From Gnetum montanum (taxonomy: Eukaryota > Streptophyta > Gnetopsida > Gnetales > Gnetaceae), in assembly GCA_015680685.1 (NCBI GenBank), contig MNCI01020158.1, forward strand, positions 381,314 through 412,134: 30,821 nucleotides of DNA. The letters run 5' to 3'. Position 1 is the first letter of the stretch; each line of letters opens with the position of its first letter. The translations under genes and the position numbers were made by a program. Positions 10,946-19,620 of the stretch are shown here, one piece after another. Under the pieces are notes generated by a model. The model ran no database searches. It was given only the letters and a program-made list of their open reading frames with translations, and had not been told where the DNA came from.

Positions 10946-12393
10946 AGTAGTAACTTATATATAATAATGTTGGAAAAATAATGTTTTAAGAATGTTTTAA
11001 GACTTGGAATAATTAAATTAAATTAAAGGTAAGTCTTCAGCCAGGCACTTGGAATAATTAAATTAATGGTAAGTTTCGGTGATAGATTAAACTGCAACTC
11101 CAGCATCAGTTAAAATATCTCTTGCTCTGCGGATTCAGTTATACATTTGTTTTGGTATGCCCTTGTGACTTTGTTGTTGCATTCGGTGGACTGGTATGCG
11201 ATATCGAATGCATCGTCGTCGAGCATGGCTACTATTTCAGATTATAGGTTCCAGGGCCAATGACATTTGTGATTGCCATTTTTTTCACCGCCTAAAAATT
11301 TGAAATGCATTCATTGAGAAAAAAAAGGCTTGTTTGGCGAGGTCACAGCTGGGAAACACCTGCAACAAAATATCAGAAGTCACGGTGGTGGGCTGAAACA
11401 CAGATCTGTTCTTAGAACCCTGTGCGATTTTATGCACTGGTCTCTGGAATGGAAACAGTTTCAGGCTTGAGACTTTATTTCTACCATCGTTGTCGTTGCT
11501 TTCCTTGCGGCCCTCCTGCCCATGAATTTTCTTGTTGTCTGCGTGAACCATTACAGAAACCTCAAGACCACGTTCATGCTTTCCGGCAAGGGTTTGGGCC
11601 ATCAAGCTGTGTCAGAATCTGTGCTGTGATGGAATTGTGAACCTGCGTACTGCGTTCAAACTCTGAGCCCTGCGCGATTTCAGAATCTGCGCTGATTCTT
11701 CAAAAAGAATTGAAGAGGTGTGGTGCTGCTGACCATGGTTTTGATGGGATTTTCAAAATTATTTTTTTGCGAAAAAATGCCTTCATAACTTTGCCTAAAT
11801 TTTGTCTGCATAGTGTCTGCGTTCGTGAACAATTGTCGTGGTGCAGGAGCTTCTGTCCCTTTCGGACTGCACTACTTAGAAGATTGTTGCTGCCGCAGTT
11901 CTGTTTGCCTGCCAGAGTCTTCTTCCATTTTTTTTGTCAAATAAATTTAAATGTGGATTATGGATGATGGAATTCCTGCCCATTCTAGAACAGGCCTTTA
12001 AAATTTGTGGGCAAATTTTGAAACATGATTTTAGCAAACATCCACCGATATTCTCCCATTTTATTATTCATACACTCTATTGATTTTAATTTTTTAATTT
12101 TCAATTCCAGTTTCCTTCTTTCATTCTTTTCAGTACCCAAATGATCAATTCCTGAACATATTTCTGACAATGAAGAATTCCTTGCTTGTTAATTCATTCA
12201 TTATTAGCACATTATCTCTTACAATATTTATTCCTTGTTTTTCATATGTGCATCATTATTTCCACCAATAATATTATGGTCTCCCCTAGATCCCATACCA
12301 ATGGTATGAAATAACACACTTACACTCCCCCATTCTTACAATAATATTTAAAATGAGTCTTACTGTTCCATGAAATGGCCAAATGTGCCAACA

Positions 12394-12404
12394 TTTCTGC
12401 CCCC
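12394..12404 (-). other. Candidate polypurine tract of element A
   Basis: The minus strand reads GGGGGCAGAAA, followed by one T-run junction base and the LTR start TGTTGGC, and is preceded by a T-run. The position next to the 3' LTR is right for second-strand priming. The tract holds one C and one T-like break, so it is only moderately pure. Confidence 0.45.
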
Positions 12405-12609
12405 AAAAAAGCTTAGAGGAACTTATGCAGCCTCACTTTAAAACTAAAATATCCTGAAATTTTCATTGAATTTTTACATTCAAAAAGAAATATTTTTTAA
12501 GGAAAATTCTCATTTAACATAAAGTGTGATGGGACAAAAACCTCATTTCTAAGGAAAATAACAAACTATACATCATCAAGTCCTTCATAGACTATTCTTG
12601 GGATGGAAA

Positions 12610-13157
12610 CTAAATTGTGAGGGTTACCCTAGTGGGAATCCTCATCTCTCTCACCATTTCATAGGAAATTTCTGATTTATTGAAGGTGGTCCTGTTGCTC
12701 TCTGGCTTGGTAGAGCTCTCACCTTGATCTACTAGATCTTTCTCTTTAGCACTTTTCTCATTTTCCTTTCCAGATGAGCTCTTTTGTTCTTCTCCATTAG
12801 GTCCTTCATTTTTCTGTCAGGAGACAAAAGCTTCTCCCTATCCCCATGATGACTCTTCATAGGTTGGTTGGTCTTCTTCTTTTTCCTCTTCTTTGGAGCA
12901 ATCTTGATATCGCCCCCAAAATTTGGATTCTATATCCAAATCTCTAGTGAGAAAAGAAAATTCATTAGACAACCAAGCCATAAAAGGACATCCTTTTCGA
13001 GCTCCACAAGATCTAACCTTTAGATAAGCTTTCAATACATGCTCAGGGCAACATCTCATCACATATGGAATAAAAGGCTTTTTCATTGCTCTCTCAAACT
13101 CCATTGGCTCTCTGTAACTTTCACTACTCAACTTGAATTGAAAGATGAAGAAATCCT
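12610..13157 (-). pseudogene. Unknown small ORF between integrase and 3' LTR of element A
   Basis: A minus-strand frame of about 180 codons runs from after a TAG near 13158 to a TAG at 12612-12610, broken by two stops (TAG 12840-12838 and a TGA shortly after). The first half (ATG near 13104) encodes a compact, cysteine- and aromatic-containing segment including KPFIPYVMRCCPEHVLKAYL. It is followed by an acidic run (EEEKEEDQ) and a Ser/Lys/Glu-rich tail. I recognise no family. The location downstream of integrase is where some plant Ty3/gypsy elements carry extra ORFs. It has no visible signal peptide or membrane segment, so an envelope-like role is not supported. The stops fit the decay of the rest of the element. 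Confidence 0.4.
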
Positions 13158-13461
13158 AAGCAACTTAACCCTCTTTTATAAGTGTTGAAATTTCCCCCAA
13201 GAGTCTTCAACCAAGCTTCCTTCATTTTAGGCATTTCAACCATTTTTCACAATTCTCACTAAGTGGTAGATGAGTCACCTTTTCCACTTGTCAAACTTGT
13301 AGAATTCCACTTTTTTAACTTGTAGGCTTCCACTTGCCTTACTTGAAGGAAAATTATTTTCTAATCTAAATAAAGCATAATTAAACATATTAATTGATAC
13401 TATATTCCTAGTAATATTTACCTAATAGTATATACATATATTATTTTGTGCAAGGACATCT

Positions 13462-13896
13462 TTAAGTTGTATGCAATTGTCCCAAATAATGTTTTATATG
13501 CAAAAAATTATATGACAATTGCAATTCCATGCCATCCAAAGTTGATAATTTGTAAGTGTCCTCTGACAATTGCGTTGTAATTTGAAAGGGACCAATCCAT
13601 GTTGGAGTAAACTTATTTGGTTTCTTCATATTCCATAATAGGACAAGGTCCCCTATTTTGAAGGTCCTTTTCAGAGCTTTCCTATCAAACCATCTTTTAA
13701 CTTAAGAGGTATTCTGTAAAAAATTATCCCTTGCTTTATCTACTTCAACTTCTCTTTTGATAAGTAAAGTCATAAAACTTCTATCTTTATCAGTTTTTTC
13801 ACTATATCTTTGTACAAATTCAGAAGCTGAGCTTACAATCTTGTTTGTAATTCTTGTTGGAAAACCATAGATTAAGTTATATGGTGATGTCCCAAT
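13462..13896 (-). pseudogene. Integrase C-terminal part of element A
   Basis: From the CCAAT target duplication (13892-13896) leftward, the minus strand encodes the end of the integrase core (TSPYNLIYG, the usual TP(F/Y).LVYG-type motif). A basic linker follows, then a C-terminal domain with KIGDLVLLWN and W.GPFQI motifs, ending at a TAA at 13464-13462. One in-frame stop lies near 13702. The core upstream is at 16097 and beyond, separated by the solo LTR and the duplicated assembly segment. When the solo LTR and one CCAAT are ignored, the reading frame passes directly from one part to the other. Confidence 0.75.
13892..13896. repeat. Target site duplication CCAAT (left)
   Basis: CCAAT directly before the TGAAACACCG terminus of the solo LTR. 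The exact partner is 15347-15351. Confidence 0.85.
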
Positions 13897-13980
13897 TGAA
13901 ACACCGTGAAAATTACGAGTCGGCCTTAGGCAAAGATTCACAATTCAAGTGGGAGCGCACATCAGTTTTGTTCAAGGATA

Positions 13981-14455
13981 AGTTTACGCTCTAATTACGC
14001 ACGGCAGCGTAATGAGTGTAATAAGCTCCAAAATAGTCAAAGGCCGAAGAAGCACAACAGTTCGACACTTTTTCTCGCGGTGCATGAATAACTTGTCTTT
14101 ACGCTCGTTACGCAGCGGTGCGTACCATTGCGTATGTCATCATTAAAGCTAGGCATTGTTTACGCTTCAGCATGCGCAGTTGCGTGGTGAGCGTAAGTTA
14201 CACATTGTTTACGCTTCATCACGCGTAGCTGCGTGGTGAGCGTAAGTTAAGCATTGTTTATGCTTCGTCACGCGCAGCTGCGTGGTGAGCGTAAGTTACA
14301 CATCATTTACGCTTCATCACGCGCAGCTGCGTAGTGAGCGTAAGTTGCACATTGTTTACGCTTTGTTACGCGCAGCTGTGTAGTGAGCGTAAAATAACTC
14401 TAAGCTTATTGTTTTTCACATCGGATTACGCTCATACATGAAATACAACGTGAAT
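13981..14455 (+). repeat. Array of palindromic repeats, core period 49 bp
   Basis: Five units start at 14159, 14208, 14257, 14306 and 14355, exactly 49 bp apart. Each holds TTACGCTTCATCACGC and, in inverted form, GCGTGGTGAGCGTAA around a CAGCTG or similar centre, so each can fold as a hairpin of about 15-bp arms. Looser relatives lie near 13982, 14098 and 14426. The array ends about 245 bp upstream of the TATA box. It is rich in CpG. Confidence 0.8.
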
Positions 14456-14641
14456 GAGTGTAATACAGCCAGAAAGCAATTAAAGCGCGCTCAGCATGTA
14501 CCTGCTCTTCACATGCACAACACGTAAACGAGCATGTTGTGCGTAGTCACAGTCTGACTTAAAATGGTCATGCCAAAAAGACCCGAAACATCAGGGCCCC
14601 ACGTCATCAGGGTTGCACCTTTTCCACGAAGCGTCGCGGCC

Positions 14642-14649
14642 TATAAATA
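14642..14649 (+). promoter_or_regulatory. TATA box of the solo LTR
   Basis: TATAAATA sits between a GC-rich stretch (gcgtcgcggcc) and a presumed transcribed region. It sets the LTR orientation. Confidence 0.55.
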
Positions 14650-15024
14650 CCTTAGTTGGCAAAGATACAAGGGTTGGCAAATTAGAGAAGTAGAAGCATA
14701 TTTCTGAGCACCAGAGTACTTAGCACTTTGGAGCAAAGATACAGAGAACAGCGCTTTGGCAATCGTTGGCATTATCACCTTACAGTCGAAGTAGAGTACA
14801 GTTCACTTTAAGAACCGGTGACAGGAGTAATCATTCTACTGAAAAGACTCTATCAATCAGAAACAATTGATCGATAGACGTCAAAGCTTGGCCTGCCTTG
14901 CATCTCAGCTTTAGCCCACGAGGTAGATCGAACTTCTGTTTAGACCGTTTTGCTTGTTGTTTTGTGCTTGTTTCACATCCTGTAATTGGGGACTCCCTAG
15001 TGTAATTTCTCATACAATATACAC

Positions 15025-15773
15025 ATTTTTTCAAGTCAAAGCGCAGATCTTGAAGCTACGTGCTTCTCTTATGTCAGCCTCCTTTTATCGTGTTTAGCAT
15101 TATCGCTGTTGCAATCCATCTACATCATTTTTCCCCTCGTTTTATGACTCCTTGAACCAGATCGCTTTCTTTTTACCTAATTTTCATTGTTTTACTGACT
15201 TGTAAGTCCCTGTCTGATCGACAAGACCGTTCAGGGCACCGCGGATTCGTTTTTCCAGCATAGCCCTCGCGCTGATCTGTGGCTAAAACTGTATACGCCG
15301 GAACCTCGGTCGGTATTTCCAGCTGCCGACGTTTTTCATCGCTACACCAATAGCTTTCTTGAATCTGATTCGATCTAACCATAATGCGGATTGTAAATAA
15401 TTGATCCAATTTCCTGGATTTCCATCCATCGATTTCTTGATATAAGTGATAAGCTTTTTATTGGTGGATTTTGCTATGCCATTTCCTTGAAGATAATAAT
15501 TTGATGAGGAAAATAAGAAAATGGATTTTTTAGATGCCCATCTGATAAATTCTTCAGATTTAAAGGTCAGTCCATTGTCTGACACTAACACTTCGAGTAG
15601 ACCAAATCTACTTAGAATGTGATCTTCTAGGAACTTAATCACATCTGATGTTGAACTTCCTCTTAGAGCCTTTGCTTTAGACCATTTAGTGAAATAATCA
15701 GTAGTTGTCAGGATAAACTTGTGTCCAGCTCTTGAAGGAGTAATTGTACCAATAAAATCGAAACCCCATTGCT
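15025..15773. repeat. First copy of a 749-bp near-identical duplication
   Basis: Identical to 15775-16523 at a 750-bp offset apart from one C/T difference (15729 against 16479) that I could find. It contains the last 322 bp of the solo LTR, the CCAAT site (15347-15351) and 422 bp of integrase core. The copy ends exactly at the single N (15774). An unmerged overlap between two contigs is the simplest explanation. Confidence 0.8.
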
Positions 15774-15774
15774 N
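15774..15774. other. Assembly gap placeholder (N)
   Basis: Single N at the junction between two near-identical 749-bp copies. This is a typical scaffold join of overlapping contigs that was not collapsed. Confidence 0.8.
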
Positions 15775-16523
15775 ATTTTTTCAAGTCAAAGCGCAGATCT
15801 TGAAGCTACGTGCTTCTCTTATGTCAGCCTCCTTTTATCGTGTTTAGCATTATCGCTGTTGCAATCCATCTACATCATTTTTCCCCTCGTTTTATGACTC
15901 CTTGAACCAGATCGCTTTCTTTTTACCTAATTTTCATTGTTTTACTGACTTGTAAGTCCCTGTCTGATCGACAAGACCGTTCAGGGCACCGCGGATTCGT
16001 TTTTCCAGCATAGCCCTCGCGCTGATCTGTGGCTAAAACTGTATACGCCGGAACCTCGGTCGGTATTTCCAGCTGCCGACGTTTTTCATCGCTACACCAA
16101 TAGCTTTCTTGAATCTGATTCGATCTAACCATAATGCGGATTGTAAATAATTGATCCAATTTCCTGGATTTCCATCCATCGATTTCTTGATATAAGTGAT
16201 AAGCTTTTTATTGGTGGATTTTGCTATGCCATTTCCTTGAAGATAATAATTTGATGAGGAAAATAAGAAAATGGATTTTTTAGATGCCCATCTGATAAAT
16301 TCTTCAGATTTAAAGGTCAGTCCATTGTCTGACACTAACACTTCGAGTAGACCAAATCTACTTAGAATGTGATCTTCTAGGAACTTAATCACATCTGATG
16401 TTGAACTTCCTCTTAGAGCCTTTGCTTTAGACCATTTAGTGAAATAATCAGTAGTTGTCAGGATAAACTTGTGTCCAGTTCTTGAAGGAGTAATTGTACC
16501 AATAAAATCGAAACCCCATTGCT
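15775..16523. repeat. Second copy of the 749-bp duplication
   Basis: Partner of 15025-15773. It starts in mid-LTR (attttttcaagtc) right after the N, and its right end runs on without a break into the rest of the integrase, so this is the copy that connects to the upstream pol sequence. Confidence 0.8.
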
Positions 16524-16800
16524 GAAATGGTCTATCTGCAACTACTGGCTTTAAAGGTGCTCTAGCCCTTCTAAGCTTGGGCCCATGAATTTGACATTTA
16601 TAGCATTTTTGAATCTTTGAACTAATGTCTTGATACATGGAAGGCTAGTAATATCTATATCAAAGTATATGTTGCATAGTTGACTTAGGGGATCATAAAA
16701 TAAATTCAAATGATCATGAAATTGTTTCAAGATGAAACTAATTTGATCATTATGAACACATTCCAATAAAACTCCCCGAAAATCCTTTCTGTATAATATA
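16097..16800 (-). pseudogene. Integrase zinc-binding region and catalytic core of element A
   Basis: The minus-strand frame from 16638 encodes CYKCQIHGPKLRR (the CxxC of the HHCC zinc region). It then gives WGFDFIGTI, a first catalytic Asp in TTDYFTKW, a second in VLVSDNG, and after exactly 35 residues a Lys (codon 16221-16219, AAA) where the DD(35)E glutamate should be. The N-terminal zinc region before 16640 lies in another frame (that of gag-pol, 16766-16551), so there is a frameshift near 16640. The protein would insert element cDNA into the genome. Lys in place of Glu and the frameshift make it inactive. The core is cut by the CCAAT target site and continues at 13896. Confidence 0.8.
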
Positions 16801-16820
16801 CCATCTTTAATAATGAAACT

Positions 16821-17321
16821 TCATGCTCTTTTGAAGAAAGCTCTCTTTTGACTTGTAGTTAAATTATTTGGGATTTTCCTTGTATTAAAAAATTCAAGAA
16901 TTTCATCATACAAATTCTCTTCATGGGTGTCAAGTGTACATACATCATTTTCTCTGGCCATTAACTTGGCTAATCCCATTCCCTTAATTGTTTTGCATAT
17001 TTCTAACAAAAATCTGAAACTTTGCAACTTTATAAGCCATTTTCCTCTTTTTAATCCAATCTCATTTTGGGCTATGAATAGCTTGACTGCAGGTTCAATT
17101 AGCATAATATGAACTAATGAACTTTCCAAATAATATTTAAAATGCTGAAGTGCTTTGATGACTGTGAAAGCTTGTTTCTCTAAGTCCAAATAATTTAAAT
17201 CTGAAATTTTCAACTGATACCCAAAAAATCCAATTGATTCATGTTGACTTTCATCATCTTTTTGTGTTAAAATAGTAGCGATAGAATCATTCGAAGCAAA
17301 AGAATATAACCAAAAATCTTC
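16821..17321 (-). pseudogene. Gypsy-type RNase H after RT, catalytic residues lost
   Basis: Within the open stretch 17483-16821, residues from about 55 align with the gypsy RNase H fold: FWLYSFASNDS, then GYQLKISDLNYLDLEKQAFTVIKALQHFKYYL, then the third strand. The Asp of the usual TDAS motif is replaced by Phe (residue 62 of the stretch). Glu102 in the LEK.AF motif is kept, and the usual TDH/TDQ Asp position reads IEP. A linker containing KGMGLAKLMA follows, ending at a TGA (16823-16821), then the integrase. Loss of catalytic acids here is known for Tat-lineage elements that carry a second, archaeal-type RNase H. Confidence 0.7.
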
Positions 17322-18390
17322 TTTAAGCCTAGTCTTTACTAAATATGGAGCCTCTTGTATAGCCTTTTTGATCTCTAATAAAGCTCTCTCTGACTCTGGT
17401 GTTTTCTCTACTTGGACATCCTTTTTTAGCATATGCATCAAAGGCTTGGTAATTTCAGTAAACCCGGGGATGAAATTTTTCACGAAATTAATCTTTCCAA
17501 AGAAAGATCTAAGAGATTTCTTACTTGTGGGATGCTCAATATTCTGTATTGCTTGGATTCAGGAACTGTCTATGGAAATTCCTTCTTGACATATCACATG
17601 GCCTAATAGGCTTCCAGATTTAACCCCGAAGATACACTTCTTAGGATTCAATGAAATACCAAACTCATGACATCTATCAAAAACTTGCTAAAGATGATCA
17701 ATATGATCTTCTTTTCTCTTTGAGAATATTGTAATATCATCCAAATAAACCACCACAAATTTGCCTAATAAATCTTTGAATGCTAAATCCATTGCTCTTT
17801 GAAACGGAGCTCCAGCATTTGACAATCCAAATGGCATTCTTTTGTAAGCGAAAGTTCCCCATTTGGTGATAAATGATGTTTTGTATCTATCATTCTTATC
17901 TACCATAATTTGGTTATATCCTGAAAAACCATCTAAGAAAGAGTATACTTGACAACTTGAGACTTTAATCAGCATCTTATCAATTCTTGGAAGTGGATAC
18001 TTATCCTTTTTTGAGGCATCATTCAGATTTCTAAAGTCTACACAAAGCCTTATATCACCATTTTTCTTTCTCACTGGAATAAGGTTAGCAAGCCATGTCA
18101 AATATCATACTGGATATATGATTCATGCTTGTAAAAACTTTTTGATTTCGGCTTCCATAGCTGGTTCAAACAATGGATTAAATTTCCTTTGTTTTTGCTT
18201 GACTATTTTGCAACCTTCTATTAGAGGAATCTTGTGTGTCATCACATCTTGCTTAAAAGCTTTAAGATCATCATAGGACCAAGCAAAATTGTCCAAATTA
18301 TCTCTTAGACATGATAACAAGTCTTGCTTGAAACTTGAATCTCTTTCCTTTGTAACATTTAACATCTTTGGCTTCTTGTCTAATCCAAAA
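17322..18390 (-). pseudogene. Reverse transcriptase of element A
   Basis: The region carries FAWSYDDLKAFKQD (the lead-in to plant gypsy RT), TWLANLIPVRKKNGDIRLCVDF, FLDGFSGYNQI with the first catalytic Asp, WGTFAYKRMPFGL, and VVYLDDITIFS with the catalytic YLDD. Thumb-like sequence and ...FFGKINFVKNFIPGF follow. It copies element RNA into cDNA. It shares one frame with gag, but stop codons lie at 18125-18123, 18107-18105, 17690-17688 and 17561-17559. All motifs are otherwise present. The first two stops fall in the short segment before TWLAN. Confidence 0.85.
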
Positions 18391-18686
18391 TTCACTACTT
18401 CGAAAGCTTGACTATATGAGTCTTGTAAATCTTTTCCAGTAAGTAAATTTTTGTTAAACTCATTTTTGAAATCAATCATCCTTTTTGGAATGAAATTAGC
18501 TTTGGAATTTGATAATGTTTCAAGTATCACTTGATCCTCAAATTCTTGTTTTTTCTTCATAAATCTTAGTACTTGATCGTCATCTTCAAATACTTGTAAA
18601 TGTCTTATATTATCTGGTACTAATGGCTGATGTTCTTCTTCAATCATGACATCTTTGTAACTTTCTAATATTTTCATATCCAATGT

Positions 18687-19064
18687 TGAAGCTGCCTTTG
18701 CCAAATTATCTGCTATAAGATTCTCTGCAATGCTTATATGCTCTATTTGGCAATGTTGAAACTCATCTAACATCTTACAAGTAAGTTGCTTATAAGGTCT
18801 TAAGAATGAGCTTTTTACGACACAGTTACCTTTTACCTGTTCATAGACTAATCTTGAGTCTCCCTTTATAGTGATTTCTTTGATCTTTTTGTCTAGAGCT
18901 ATTCTCACACTAATACATAAAGATTCATACTCAACCTTGTTGTTAGTACAAGGGAAAGATAGATGAATTGCTTTGAGAATTTTAGGTGAATCATTCTTTA
19001 ATATAACTATACCGACTCCTTCACCTTTTGAATTACATGAACCATCAAAGTATAGCTCCCATTT
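18687..19064 (-). pseudogene. Archaeal-type RNase H between protease and RT
   Basis: Inside the open stretch 19190-18123 (355 codons), residues 43-168 form a complete plant/archaeal-type RNase H: ELYFDGSCNSKGEGVGIVI with catalytic Asp49, NNKVEYESLC with Glu87, KGDSRLVYEQVKG with Asp111, and a HISIAENLIADNLAKAAS segment with Asp161. All four DEDD acids are present. The domain precedes RT in the same open frame. In the Tat elements I know best (Ogre, Retand), this extra RNase H follows the gypsy RNase H instead. No second copy lies between gypsy RNase H and integrase here. It would degrade RNA in RNA-DNA hybrids during reverse transcription. The preceding TAG (19214-19212) separates it from protease. 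Confidence 0.8.
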
Positions 19065-19211
19065 ATCCTCTTTCTTTGATTGTCCCTTTTTAGAATCATA
19101 ATTTTCTTGGAGTGTACAAATTTTATTTTCAACACTTCCTTTTTCAACCATTTTACTTTTTCCATTTGAAGTAATATTATCAATCATCAAAGGTTTGCTA
19201 TAGATGTATAT

Positions 19212-19620
19212 CTAATTTGGTTCTCCTTTCCAAGGTAACCACATGTGAGAATAATCTATTGATATGTAACCCGAGAAATTCTTACTCCAACTTCTACTCA
19301 ATAAGAGACTATGCGAATCTGGTATATCTGCCACTTGAATAGTTACTCTACTTCTGATGTAGGGTTCAGAAGCAATTTCCAATAGAACATTTGGTAATTG
19401 ACTCACAATCTTCACTCTACTTTTATCCACTTGAACAATCTTTTTATTTGATTTTTTAGAAATCAAACCAAGTTTCTTACATATAGACAATGGCATTATA
19501 GTAGACGTAGCTCCAGAATCAACCAAACAATTGTGTAAGAATTTATCCTTTAATTTCATTGTCAAAAGGAAAGGAGGAGCTTCCTTATCATATGAAGTCT
19601 TTAATTTCTCATCATTGTTA
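19212..19620 (-). pseudogene. Aspartic protease of element A
   Basis: At the C-terminal end of the open stretch 20411-19212, a retropepsin-like domain carries NCLVDSGATSTIMP (catalytic DSGA codons at 19520-19509). The strand containing SHSLLLSRSW takes the place of the usual ILGR.W motif. Upstream, YDLIEDLKHVKANISLYQLLQI is the conserved linker found between gag and protease in many plant gypsy polyproteins. The protease would mature the gag-pol polyprotein. A TAG at 19214-19212 now separates it from the RNase H and RT frame. Confidence 0.8.

Larger units (their letters stand above)
9469..12393 (-). mobile_element. 3' LTR of element A
   Basis: This 2925-bp LTR is collinear with 21302-24288. 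On the minus strand it begins TGTTGGCACA and ends ...TTGCCAACA. It contains a TATA box (minus, 10757 to 10749), an AT-rich U3 block around 10796-10945, and a GC- and CpG-richer block around 11100-11900. A single N at 10788 stands for 78 bp present in the other LTR (22621-22698). A 16-bp AT-rich insertion just right of the N accounts for the remaining length difference. Open frames inside it (for example 11285-11605 minus) change many residues between the two LTRs and are not supported as genes. Confidence 0.9.
13897..15346 (+). mobile_element. Solo LTR inserted in the element-A integrase
   Basis: This is a 1450-bp insertion starting TGAAACACCG and ending TCATCGCTACA, flanked by the exact 5-bp duplication CCAAT. 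It interrupts the integrase within the conserved ...IG/TSPY region, and the coding frame is continuous across the empty site. The plus orientation follows from a TATAAATA box at 14642-14649. U3 holds an array of dyad-symmetric repeats (13981-14455). Base composition is clearly more GC- and CpG-rich than the host element. No internal coding region is left, hence a solo LTR. The last 322 bp appear again at 15775-16096 through the assembly duplication. Confidence 0.85.

Noticed and set aside
11285-11605. A 106-codon ORF kept in both LTRs of element A (partner 23178-23495)
   Set aside because: The two copies differ by many amino-acid replacements and lie inside LTR sequence. Openness in both follows from common descent, with no sign of selection.
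12838-13131. Envelope-like gene in element A
   Set aside because: No signal peptide, membrane segment or furin-like site is visible. Only the position would suggest it.
14159-14400. CRISPR-like array
   Set aside because: The 49-bp units have no unique spacers, are palindromic throughout, and lie in the U3 of a plant LTR.
15173-15409. Two identical 78-codon ORFs (15173-15409 and 15923-16159)
   Set aside because: They are out-of-frame shadows of integrase and LTR sequence in the duplicated 749-bp segment.
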